Part shown: piece after piece, positions 33,593 to 41,612 of the stretch
Layout: every line of letters starts with the position of its first letter
Numbering within the stretch: the stretch's first letter is position 1
DNA from: Alphaproteobacteria bacterium
GTDB taxonomy: Bacteria; Pseudomonadota; Alphaproteobacteria; Caedimonadales; UBA1908
DNA: 64,000 nucleotides
NCBI GenBank assembly: GCA_013911655.1
Contig: JACESU010000003.1
Location: 1 to 64,000, forward strand
Direction: 5' to 3'
Program-made: the position numbers and the translations under genes
Notes under the pieces: model-generated
The model's database searches: none
Seen by the model: only the letters and a program-made list of their open reading frames with translations
Told to the model about the DNA's origin: nothing

Positions 33593-35272
33593 ATGCGTTG
33601 CTACCTAAAAAAAATAGTGCTTTTGCTAAGTCTTTTGTTCCTCTTTACGCCTTGTATTGCAAGCCATACCACGGAATTCAATGACTGTCCTGAGCCAAGA
33701 GAACGTGTCTCATATCCTGGATCCACTTCCCCCGGACAGGCCCCGCTTTCCGATGACCTACCTGTGCCGTTAGGGGGGATCGCACACGCTCAACGAACAA
33801 GCCCTAAGCCTTCTATGGGTCTGGTGGGTGGTGTAAAACTCTTTTTTACAAGCCTTTTTGAGCCCTTTATTGACGATAAGGCCCAGGCTTTTTATCAAAC
33901 CCAAAAGGACGCCATCCAAAATCAAGGTGTTTTCGGATATGGCAAAGACTTTGTCATGACGCAAGCCCAATGGATAAGAAACAATCCCCTGGATGCAACT
34001 TTTGACACCATCAGCCTGTCAGGGATTTTCGTTTTTGGTCACACGAATATGGCGGAAACCTATCCTCAACTGCTCACGGCATATCAAGCTCTTGCAGTTG
34101 CAAGACCCGTTACCGCTGTACTAAAAGATATTTCGTCTCAAGATCTTGAAAAGTGGTTGCCGCGATTAATTGAAGCAAGCGCGTATTCAGCCACCCTCTA
34201 TTTGGTTGCTCAATTCCCTGTAATAGCGGATGCGGCTTCTTTTAATAGTTACGCAGAGGCAAGGCGCGCTTACGGTGGATACGGATGTTCTATAGACCAG
34301 CAAATCCTCTCAGAAGCTTCGGAGGTCGCACACTGCTTGAAAGAGTCTGGCAGCACATTGGAAATTTGCCAAGCAAAGCTTCCAGACCATCCAGGCCTTA
34401 CAAGAGATCTCTATGTCTTTACGCGCCACCCCAGTGTCACGCATCCCTCTCTTGATCCCATCACCGTGGAACGTATTGCTGTGAATCAAACCTGTATTCA
34501 GTCAGCTCTGAGCCCTGATAGCCCCGTCACTCAAATTTGCTATACGGGGCAGCTTTCCCCCACATCAACCTTCGAGATCACACGACTGGATGGTCTTAGC
34601 TTGAGACAAGGACACGAAGGACTGAACTCCGGTGAGAGTGCACGCCACGTTGGGATCCATCACGCCGGCAACTCGTGTGGCCTTTTTAATAAGGCACCCG
34701 CCAGTTACGACTTAGGGGATAAGCCTCTTTGCTTTAAAAGCGCCACCGAAAGTGGGGGGCCTGTGACCCAGCTTTGCGTGGATCCCACAAGACCAGAAGT
34801 GATGACTGTGAAGGAAGTCCCCACCGACTCCTCGATGGTCTTTCCCAAAGACGGGTCTCCTGCTTTTCAAGTGATTGATTCAGGCAAAACGCATACCCTT
34901 GATACAGCGCCCGACGATGGCAGGCCTCCCGTCATCAAGAGGTCTTTCTTTAATCCTCATACTCAGTGTGCATTGAATGAAACGGCTCCCCTTGAAGACT
35001 CTCTCGTCGAAGACGACGCACACGGCTTCAATCCGCTGACCCAGTGTGCATTAGATGACTCGACCTCCACCGAGCTCACAGTTCATGATCCCTCAAGCCA
35101 GGCGCCTGATTTTTCTGATTCATATTTTGAAGAAGAGGATGATTTGAATCTATGGCAAGAGTTCTCGTCCGTTGTGGCAGATACAACAAGTCGCTTATAC
35201 GGCATCGCAACTAAATGGTGGGGGCGCAAGTGGTGGTTTCAACGAGGAACGTCCCTTCAAAAAGTAAATTAA
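33593..35272 (+). CDS. Large secreted protein of unknown function
   Basis: 559 residues from the ATG at 33593 (AAGGAG upstream); a longer frame starts 63 bp earlier without a site. The signal peptide is about 1-24 (ending CIA). The central part (100-260) is helical, with GVKLFFTSLFEPFIDDKAQAF and WIRNNPLDATFDTISLSGIF. The C-terminal third is Cys-poor and repetitive: VTQICYTG/VTQLCVDP, and FNPHTQCALNE/FNPLTQCALDD. It ends in a Trp-rich stretch (WWGRKWWFQRG). No family is recognised. It and the next gene form a pair of large secreted proteins, so an effector or surface role is plausible. Confidence 0.8.
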   Translation: MRCYLKKIVLLLSLLFLFTPCIASHTTEFNDCPEPRERVSYPGSTSPGQAPLSDDLPVPLGGIAHAQRTSPKPSMGLVGGVKLFFTSLFEPFIDDKAQAFYQTQKDAIQNQGVFGYGKDFVMTQAQWIRNNPLDATFDTISLSGIFVFGHTNMAETYPQLLTAYQALAVARPVTAVLKDISSQDLEKWLPRLIEASAYSATLYLVAQFPVIADAASFNSYAEARRAYGGYGCSIDQQILSEASEVAHCLKESGSTLEICQAKLPDHPGLTRDLYVFTRHPSVTHPSLDPITVERIAVNQTCIQSALSPDSPVTQICYTGQLSPTSTFEITRLDGLSLRQGHEGLNSGESARHVGIHHAGNSCGLFNKAPASYDLGDKPLCFKSATESGGPVTQLCVDPTRPEVMTVKEVPTDSSMVFPKDGSPAFQVIDSGKTHTLDTAPDDGRPPVIKRSFFNPHTQCALNETAPLEDSLVEDDAHGFNPLTQCALDDSTSTELTVHDPSSQAPDFSDSYFEEEDDLNLWQEFSSVVADTTSRLYGIATKWWGRKWWFQRGTSLQKVN

Positions 35273-35277
35273 CCTCT

Positions 35278-35310
35278 GTTGTGTCTGAGGGGGTTCCCCT
35301 CAGACACAAC
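35278..35310 (+). terminator. Strong terminator after the 559-residue secreted-protein gene
   Basis: A perfect 15-bp stem GTTGTGTCTGAGGGG/CCCCTCAGACACAAC with loop GTT, followed by CTTTTGAT. Confidence 0.8.
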
Positions 35311-35381
35311 CTTTTGATACAAAACAGAATAATCTTGTTGTTAAAAGAAATTCTCTCAATTGCCCCTGACAACAAAACTTA

Positions 35382-35417
35382 TTTTTGACAAAAAGACATT
35401 GCATTTCCTGTCAAAAA
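35382..35417. promoter_or_regulatory. Inverted repeat upstream of the candidate nuclease effector
   Basis: Arms TTTTTGACA (35382-35390) and TGTCAAAAA (35409-35417) are perfect and 18 bp apart, about 65 bp before the start codon. The left arm contains a -35 consensus TTGACA, so the repeat may be an operator over a promoter. A shorter TTGAC/GTCAA dyad lies before the 33593 gene. Confidence 0.4.
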
Positions 35418-35478
35418 TACCTATATCCAAGAAGATATTTTGTGATCTCTTACGCTTTTTCTTTTAGAAAGAACCACG

Positions 35479-36885
35479 ATGCAAACACGTAACACGTTGT
35501 TTAAATTTAATAATCTTTTTGTCGCCCTTTTTCTTTCCTGCCCCCTTGGCATCCTCGCCCATGCCTCGTCTTTCGAGCATGAAAAGGGCTTTTCGTTTGA
35601 AAAGCTTGCGACCACAACAAAACAGACGACTTCACAGGAAACCATTTTAATTTCGTTGCTTTCCTCAAGTGAAGACTCTTTTGGTGAAACAAGCCCTGTA
35701 AAAAAAAGATCCAAAAGACGACGTTATCACGCTCCTCCCGCTCTTAGCTGCGCGGCAGAATTTCCAAAAAGTGATGATGAAGATCCTGCATCTTTTGGAT
35801 CCTCTATGGACGCAACTGCCAGTTCTTCATCCAGTGCAAATGATGAAAACGAGCCACGCGATCTCAATGCACTTCCGACACCTGTCTCTACTCCGTTGAA
35901 GACGAAGCATATACTCGCATTCAGTCCCTTTACGCCTCGCACACAACGTGACTTCAAAAGAAATCACGTGGATTCTGAGCAATACCAAGAAGTCGTTCTT
36001 GCGCTTTTTTGTTCTCCTCAGAAAAGAGAGCCATCTATTCCAAAGAATCTTCCCACCATACGGAGTGAAAAAGTGAGGGACGCGCTTTTACACAAGGAAT
36101 ATTTTTGTCAGCAAGCCCTCATAGAGGCAGGAGTAGGGGTTTCCTTACGAAGCAAAGTCCCTTCTTCTTTAAAAGTTCACGGAAAAAAAAGACCTGCTAT
36201 TATGCTGACGCACAAAGTAGGAATCATCGAAGAGCCAAAAGAAACACGGGATGCACGCATCACGCGTGAGAAGCAGCAAATTAAACTTATGAAGAAGGCG
36301 CGTGAGCAGCAGTTCTCGCTCACAAAACCGGACGCCGCATCAAAAGAAGATGCACAGATTCGTCTCTATACAACCTACTTAACTTTACGAAAGAATAAAG
36401 TTGACCCTCACAATAAAAAAAGCACCCTCATCCGTAAAAAGGAATTGGAAGACGTTATTGACGCACTCTTCAAAACCGATGATGATTTAGACCTCGAAAA
36501 CAATCACCCCACTTATTGGCGCTTTAAGATTTCAGGATATGTTGTGTTTGTGCCAACTTTTTTTGATTACACAACAACCGATGATTTTTCAGGCGAAAGT
36601 GGCTTGGACCGGTTAAGGCGCGGTCTTTCGGTCTTTGACCCCCATGGTGGCACAGCTAATGCGCACCACGGGACGCTTTATGACAATCGCACACATGATA
36701 CTACTAGCTATCTGATTTTTATGAGTGAAACAGCTCATCAAACTTATCATGGGGCACTTCATTTTACAGATACTCACTACTGGATGCCCAAAGAACCCGT
36801 GGATAGAAATCTTTTCAACCATGGCAAAAAAGAAATCTATCCGGTTCTGGCAGATCTCATCGAAAAGCGTCTATCAAATCAGTAA
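35479..36885 (+). CDS. Secreted protein with basic NLS-like cluster and His-rich nuclease-like C-terminus
   Basis: 468 residues. The signal peptide is about 1-29 (ending LAHA). A KKRSKRRR cluster at 75-82 looks like a eukaryotic nuclear localisation signal. Residues 85-330 are polar and Lys-rich. The C-terminal domain (about 340-468) has an ordered set of histidines: His396-His397, His406, then MSETAHQTYHGALHF with His420, His424 and His428. This resembles the HH...H...H arrangement of HNH/endonuclease-VII-type toxin nucleases (LHH/GHH families). A SUKH-like protein, a class known as nuclease-toxin immunity proteins, is encoded convergently 5 bp away. Neither catalytic activity nor secretion route is shown; the match is by eye. 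Confidence 0.72.
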   Translation: MQTRNTLFKFNNLFVALFLSCPLGILAHASSFEHEKGFSFEKLATTTKQTTSQETILISLLSSSEDSFGETSPVKKRSKRRRYHAPPALSCAAEFPKSDDEDPASFGSSMDATASSSSSANDENEPRDLNALPTPVSTPLKTKHILAFSPFTPRTQRDFKRNHVDSEQYQEVVLALFCSPQKREPSIPKNLPTIRSEKVRDALLHKEYFCQQALIEAGVGVSLRSKVPSSLKVHGKKRPAIMLTHKVGIIEEPKETRDARITREKQQIKLMKKAREQQFSLTKPDAASKEDAQIRLYTTYLTLRKNKVDPHNKKSTLIRKKELEDVIDALFKTDDDLDLENNHPTYWRFKISGYVVFVPTFFDYTTTDDFSGESGLDRLRRGLSVFDPHGGTANAHHGTLYDNRTHDTTSYLIFMSETAHQTYHGALHFTDTHYWMPKEPVDRNLFNHGKKEIYPVLADLIEKRLSNQ

Positions 36886-36890
36886 GCGCC

Positions 36891-37457
36891 TCACTGGACG
36901 AAAAGCCTTAATTGATCTTTCAAAAAGTCAGTCAGCGTCACCCATGATGCTGACTGACCTGTTATGCCAGCCCTATGTATGGCTTGCACGCTTCCGGTTC
37001 TATTATCATAACAATAATGCGCAAGTGTGTCTGGCACTTCCATCAAGGGTGTCAGGTGTGAAAGGGTCTCTTTAGGATTCTCACAAGCAACGCTTGTCTG
37101 CCCTCTGTAGAATCCCTGCCATACAGCAGAATAGCGCCCCTTGGGATGTGTCAGCTCCACGATCTCCCAACGTAGGTGGGCGCACTCTTTAAAAAGATCC
37201 TTGACGACTAAGGGTAACGCACAGGAGAGCTTCTCTTCCAATTGCAACAGATCTTCGTCAGTTACTTTTGGTAGACCTTCAGGAAAGTTTGTAGTCCTGA
37301 GAGTCGGCACTTTATCCAAAAGTTCTGCAAGTTCTGAATCTGCCCGCAGTGCGTTCTTTCGTGATCCTTGCATCTCGTCTTCACAGCTTGCAAAAAGCGT
37401 ATGTGCCCCTAAAAAGACCCCTACAACAATCAGTCGTTTTATCCATGTGTTTTGCAT
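36891..37457 (-). CDS. SUKH (SMI1/KNR4)-like putative lipoprotein, candidate immunity protein
   Basis: 188 residues. The N-terminus is a signal sequence ending LFASC with a lipobox-like Cys25. The segment VTDEDLLQLEEKLSCALPLVVKDLF (about 65-89) matches the SUKH start pattern (E-x-x-LG-x-x-LP-x-x-Y-x-x-F), and the C-terminus WVTLTDFLKDQLRLF fits the final helix. SUKH proteins often neutralise nuclease toxins of polymorphic toxin systems. It converges on the secreted nuclease-like gene. An exported immunity protein is unusual if the toxin acts on DNA, so a periplasmic capture role would have to be assumed. SUKH assignment is moderate. Confidence 0.6.
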   Translation of the reverse strand: MQNTWIKRLIVVGVFLGAHTLFASCEDEMQGSRKNALRADSELAELLDKVPTLRTTNFPEGLPKVTDEDLLQLEEKLSCALPLVVKDLFKECAHLRWEIVELTHPKGRYSAVWQGFYRGQTSVACENPKETLSHLTPLMEVPDTLAHYCYDNRTGSVQAIHRAGITGQSASWVTLTDFLKDQLRLFVQ

Positions 37458-37650
37458 TTAATTAAAATTTAACTTAATTGACCCAACCCTGATATACCCA
37501 GAATGTGACTCTTATGCAACAAAAAAATTCCTTTTTGTCAGAAATGCGTTATTTCACTGGAAAAAAGAAGTGTGTTGCGGCAATCAAGAGGCATAATAGG
37601 TTAGTTATATCAAATTTATCGTATCAATTAAGGTTTCATAAGGAGTGAGA

Positions 37651-37708
37651 ATGCTTGCCCTTCAGGCATGAAAACTAAGAAAATCTTATTCTTTAAGGGA
37701 TTCTAAAG
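37651..37708 (+). other. Two tiny overlapping ORFs with a strong ribosome binding site
   Basis: AAGGAGTGAGA is followed by ATG (37651) and a six-codon ORF (MLALQA) that ends TGA at 37671. Its stop overlaps ATGA of a 12-codon ORF (MKTKKILFFKGF, ending about 37706) that looks like the start of a cut-off signal peptide. This could be a gene remnant or a leader. It lies in a 250-bp gap with no other gene. Confidence 0.3.
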
Positions 37709-37709
37709 T

Positions 37710-38765
37710 CTACTTTATTTCAACAGCCCGTCCATAAAATTTTCCAATTCCTCTGGCAAAGGCTTCATAGATAAGAGGTAATTTCTTTTCTGTGTTCCCC
37801 GTCATATCTTTTCTCATGTAGACAAGAAACTGCTCTGTCGTCTGTATGGGAATCTTATAAGCCGGCGTCCCTGCAAGCACTTTGAGCGCCATCTCTCCTG
37901 CGACGTTTCCTTGTTCATAGGGAGAAGCCCCCACAGAAATGTAGGCACCGTCTTCCGTCACAAACCCATTCCCCCCCACAACAGGAATTTTTGAGTTTTT
38001 TACCGTCCACTCCATTACTTCTCGTGGCGGAATGAATCGCTCTTCTCCTTTTTTACGCACGAGCTGCCGATAGTTCGTGATAAAAAGTACATCAGCTCTT
38101 TTTTCGATTTCCTTTACAGCACTCTTCCAAGCCTGAAAGTCCTCGACAAGCACAGAGTCTATGAGATTGACAGGAGACCAGTTAAAATCGAGGAGTTGTT
38201 TTTCGTCCAGCCTTACAGTACTGGAGTTATCTCCCAAATTGATGAACTTGATTTCTTCTGACTTCTTTTTAGAACCCACAAGATAGATAAATGTATCTCG
38301 GACAGCAGCAAATGGAACGCGTTCTAAAATACCTGTCACATTTCTCGTATTAATGTAACCATAATCATTAAGTTCACCATTCACGCCACCGAAAATAACA
38401 GTAATCTTAGGATCATCCACATAGAATTTGGCAACAAACTCCTGCGCGTCATCGTCTATGGCAATAATAATAGAGGGTTGAAGTCTTGAAATGAGACGTC
38501 TTACGAGCACACCCATTTTTTGTTTATAGCTAACAGTTGGGTGATTTTTTGTATTCATATACTGCCAATGTGTCGAAAAATCCGTGCGATTACCAAAGGC
38601 TCTCGCAAGGCCATCGTTCACATTGGTCACCCACGTGTAATCGTTTGCATAGCTATGTAGGATAAGAACCCTAGGTTTCTGCGTATTAAAAAAAACAAAG
38701 TAAAAAATCACGCTCATCACGAACAAGAATTTTAACATGATGGAGCCGCGTGACGATACATTCAT
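37710..38765 (-). CDS. ABC-type substrate-binding protein (ABC_sub_bind family)
   Basis: 351 residues from the ATG at 38765, which overlaps the stop of the upstream gene (TAATG); an in-frame ATG at 38789 would start inside it. One N-terminal hydrophobic segment (MLKFLFVMSVIFYFVFFN) serves as signal or anchor. The two-lobed fold is of the ABC_sub_bind/TrpX type: RVLILHSYANDYTWVTNVNDGL, SIIIAIDDDAQEF, VIFGGVNGE, PVVGGNGFVTEDGAYISVGASPYEQG. No ABC permease or ATPase is near. The tight coupling with a DASS transporter suggests the binding protein works with it or senses its substrate. Confidence 0.82.
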   Translation of the reverse strand: MNVSSRGSIMLKFLFVMSVIFYFVFFNTQKPRVLILHSYANDYTWVTNVNDGLARAFGNRTDFSTHWQYMNTKNHPTVSYKQKMGVLVRRLISRLQPSIIIAIDDDAQEFVAKFYVDDPKITVIFGGVNGELNDYGYINTRNVTGILERVPFAAVRDTFIYLVGSKKKSEEIKFINLGDNSSTVRLDEKQLLDFNWSPVNLIDSVLVEDFQAWKSAVKEIEKRADVLFITNYRQLVRKKGEERFIPPREVMEWTVKNSKIPVVGGNGFVTEDGAYISVGASPYEQGNVAGEMALKVLAGTPAYKIPIQTTEQFLVYMRKDMTGNTEKKLPLIYEAFARGIGKFYGRAVEIK

Positions 38766-40621
38766 TAGACCAGCCCCATGCTTTTCCAATAAGGAATCGC
38801 CACAAAAACGGCGATCACCCGTGCCACATTCATCAAAAGATTAAATCTCATAAAAGACTCTTTATCGAACAAATCATCGGCACCGCAGTTGTCTATGAAC
38901 GTTCCATAAGGAGGATATTGTCGAGGAAAAAACCACATTTTTCCCCAGAACAAGATAATGAAGCTTACAACCCATGAGTTTACTTCATATTGCTGCGCGA
39001 TGGGCATAAAGAGTGTTGCAAGAATAATAACTGCCGGTCCATAAGGAACGATTAGACGTACGACTAGTACAAGAATTAAAAGCACAAACGCAAAGATACG
39101 AAAGTCTTGTTTCAAATATTGCCCTGCCCATTCAATGTGATTAAGAAGGAAGACACCAATTCCTAAATAATCGACGACAGCCATCACGCCGATAAGGCCC
39201 CCCAAAAGAATGAGAGAAGGCCAGTCAATGGTTTTTTGAAAATGCTCTCGGCTCAAAACATTAAAGCTTGTGAGGGCAAAAAGGACCATAAGACCAATGG
39301 ACATGGGACTTAGGCGGTGGAAACTGGAAGTCATGACGCCCACCGTGAACATTAGATAGCAAATAAGGGCCATTTGTTCACGAATGCTCTTCTTGCCAAG
39401 CAGAACGGCTTGTTCTTGAATTCTATCGCGGTTAATGGAAATTTTCTCTGACACCCCGCCCCAAAAAAGGATGCAGAGTCCAAAAAAGAAAGTCATCACA
39501 AGTCCTGGCACGGCCGCTGCTTGAAGCCATCCGAGCCACTGAAAGCGTTCTTGATCCTGTGCCCATAGCAATCCTAAAATGATGAAGTTATGAAGAGAAC
39601 TGCTGAGGAAAATGGCACTAAAAAGCATCGTGCCACTGTAAGCTGAAATCGCAAGACGTGTGGCGCCGTGACCTCCTGGCTTTAGTTTAGCATGAAACAC
39701 AAAGTCACTGACGATGGAGCCCATGATGGAGGCTCTATGCACCGCCGCAGGCACAGTAGGAGTAAGAAAGACCCCCATCACAAAAGCTGTGATATTCAAC
39801 CAAAATTGGTTTTCAGGAATGTATTTCAAGATCGACAAAAATGACCGGTAGATAATACCAGAGTGTAAAATCACGCTCCCAAGGCCGTAAATACTAAGCG
39901 CTGTAATAAATGTCTCTGAGGCAAATCCACCTAAGATTAATTTTGATGGCGCGATTCCAAGCGCAAGCACTGAAACAATAAGAAAAATACCGGGAATATA
40001 CGCACTGACGGTTTCAAAAACCCACATACAAAGCGCAATGGAAAGAAGGGCCAGAAAGATGCGAGACGATTTATCAGGAAGGGCACTTTCCAAGAAAACC
40101 ATAATGCAAAGAGGAACGATAATCGTATAAAGCCATCCCAGGACTTCTGAGAATGGAAGTGCCGCGCGTGCCCGTTCTTCATACGTCATACGACGAGGAC
40201 GCGGCATAAGCTCTTTGCCAAAATACGTTTTGAAAAGACTGTTCACAAACAGATTTTCACACAGCATGTTATCCCTGAACATACCTTCCATGGCGTTATT
40301 GGGGATTTTGATCAGCGTCACAGGCTCTTTGACCACGGCGCGTGTGGCATAGGTGACAGCGTTCACCCCTGCTTCTTGACCGAAATAATGACCTTTTGTA
40401 ACTAAAACAGGGAGTTGTCTATCCCTTGTATAAAGGTACACAGAGCCTTGAACAACATAGTACGAGTAACTCGCATCTGTGGACGGTTCAAAAACAAGAA
40501 GATCTGCGTCCAGCGTCACTACTTCTGCATGGGATAAAAGACGCGCACGGGCCTCTGGCGTTGCTTTTGCCACAACATCGTCGGTGCTCATATAAAAGCG
40601 CAGCGCTTGTGAATCGTTCAT
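38765..40621 (-). CDS. Cyclic-nucleotide-binding domain fused to a DASS/SLC13-type anion transporter
   Basis: 618 residues. Residues about 10-135 form a cNMP-binding (CAP_ED) beta-roll: LVFEPSTDASYSYYVVQGSVYLYTRDRQ, GHYFGQEAGV and TRAVVKEPVTLIKI. From about 160 to the end there are some 12 membrane helices of the divalent-anion/sodium symporter (SLC13) type, with re-entrant segments near TPTVPAAVHRASIMG and VPYGPAVIILATLF. Such carriers move dicarboxylates, citrate or sulfate. No clear ribosome binding site precedes the ATG. The downstream binding-protein gene overlaps its stop. Confidence 0.83.
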   Translation of the reverse strand: MNDSQALRFYMSTDDVVAKATPEARARLLSHAEVVTLDADLLVFEPSTDASYSYYVVQGSVYLYTRDRQLPVLVTKGHYFGQEAGVNAVTYATRAVVKEPVTLIKIPNNAMEGMFRDNMLCENLFVNSLFKTYFGKELMPRPRRMTYEERARAALPFSEVLGWLYTIIVPLCIMVFLESALPDKSSRIFLALLSIALCMWVFETVSAYIPGIFLIVSVLALGIAPSKLILGGFASETFITALSIYGLGSVILHSGIIYRSFLSILKYIPENQFWLNITAFVMGVFLTPTVPAAVHRASIMGSIVSDFVFHAKLKPGGHGATRLAISAYSGTMLFSAIFLSSSLHNFIILGLLWAQDQERFQWLGWLQAAAVPGLVMTFFFGLCILFWGGVSEKISINRDRIQEQAVLLGKKSIREQMALICYLMFTVGVMTSSFHRLSPMSIGLMVLFALTSFNVLSREHFQKTIDWPSLILLGGLIGVMAVVDYLGIGVFLLNHIEWAGQYLKQDFRIFAFVLLILVLVVRLIVPYGPAVIILATLFMPIAQQYEVNSWVVSFIILFWGKMWFFPRQYPPYGTFIDNCGADDLFDKESFMRFNLLMNVARVIAVFVAIPYWKSMGLV

Positions 40622-40644
40622 AAAACGTTTTTTTTCAATCCCTG

Positions 40645-40659
40645 TTAATTTAAACTTAA
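40645..40659. promoter_or_regulatory. CtrA-type site TTAA-N7-TTAA
   Basis: A perfect match in the 76-bp gap between the divergent DASS-fusion and HAD genes, 39 bp before the HAD start codon. It may be chance in AT-rich DNA. Confidence 0.3.
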
Positions 40660-40697
40660 TGTAAAGCGATGTTTAATACAAGAGACGAGTCGAAAAG

Positions 40698-41612
40698 ATG
40701 TCCTTGAACATGCGTTGGTTATCAAGCCTTGATGAGACCATTGATCCCTATGAAATCTTCATCCTGGATATTTTTGGTCTTGTGCATAATGGTCTTACTT
40801 CATTTCCTGAAACAAAACCCTGGCTTGAGAAGCTTCGCGATCAAAAAAAGCGCGTACTGTTTGTTAGTAACTCTCCTCTTCTTCCTGAAAGTGTCGGAAA
40901 AACACTTTCCAAATACGGCGTTGATAGGAGTCTTTATCAAGATTTACTTACGGCTGGACAAGAGGCTTCTCGGCATCTTTATGAAGAGCCAGACGTTTGG
41001 CATGCACGCTTAGGCGCACATTGCTATTTCATAGGAGAAAGCAAAATGGCCGAGGGACTCCTGCGTGCTCCGTACAAAAAAGTCTCCTCTCTGCAAAATG
41101 CTGATTTTATTTTATTAGGCGCCCCCGATCAACCCGAAGACCATTTAGACGACTACCGGGATCTTTTTAAAGAGGCTGTCTCTCTCAAACTTCCCATGGT
41201 CTGCGCAAATCCTGACCTCTATGTTTTCGAAGGCACAGCGCAGCATCTTCGTGCCGGCAGTTATGCGCATTTTTATGAAGAACTTGGAGGTGACGTGCGT
41301 TATCACGGAAAACCATATCCCGACATTTACAAGTTTGCGCAAAAAAGGTGGCCAGAGTTACACACGAAAAAAGTACTCTGTGTCGGAGATGCTTTAGACA
41401 CGGATATCAAGGGGGCGAGCTCTATGAATTATGATAGCCTGCTTTTGGTAGGCCCTTTGTGTCTTCATGAATTAGGCTTTGACGCACCACAGCCCATTCC
41501 AGCAAAATCCTTACAGGAAAAAATATCTACTCAAATAGCAAAAGGGCCTTATAATCCCACCTACGGCTTGTTGTTTGATGAGAGTGTGGCATGGACGTCT
41601 CCGCCCCGATGA
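40698..41612 (+). CDS. HAD-superfamily class IIA hydrolase (TIGR01459 type)
   Basis: 304 residues; an ATG four codons later is possible. The nucleophile motif is FILDIFGLVHNG (about 21-32), where class IIA usually has DxDGV. Motif II is VLFVSNSP, and the final motif is VLCVGDALDTDIKGA. This sugar-phosphatase/NagD-like group, common in Alphaproteobacteria, has no assigned substrate. Its end overlaps the next gene by 22 bp. Confidence 0.88.
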   Translation: MSLNMRWLSSLDETIDPYEIFILDIFGLVHNGLTSFPETKPWLEKLRDQKKRVLFVSNSPLLPESVGKTLSKYGVDRSLYQDLLTAGQEASRHLYEEPDVWHARLGAHCYFIGESKMAEGLLRAPYKKVSSLQNADFILLGAPDQPEDHLDDYRDLFKEAVSLKLPMVCANPDLYVFEGTAQHLRAGSYAHFYEELGGDVRYHGKPYPDIYKFAQKRWPELHTKKVLCVGDALDTDIKGASSMNYDSLLLVGPLCLHELGFDAPQPIPAKSLQEKISTQIAKGPYNPTYGLLFDESVAWTSPPR

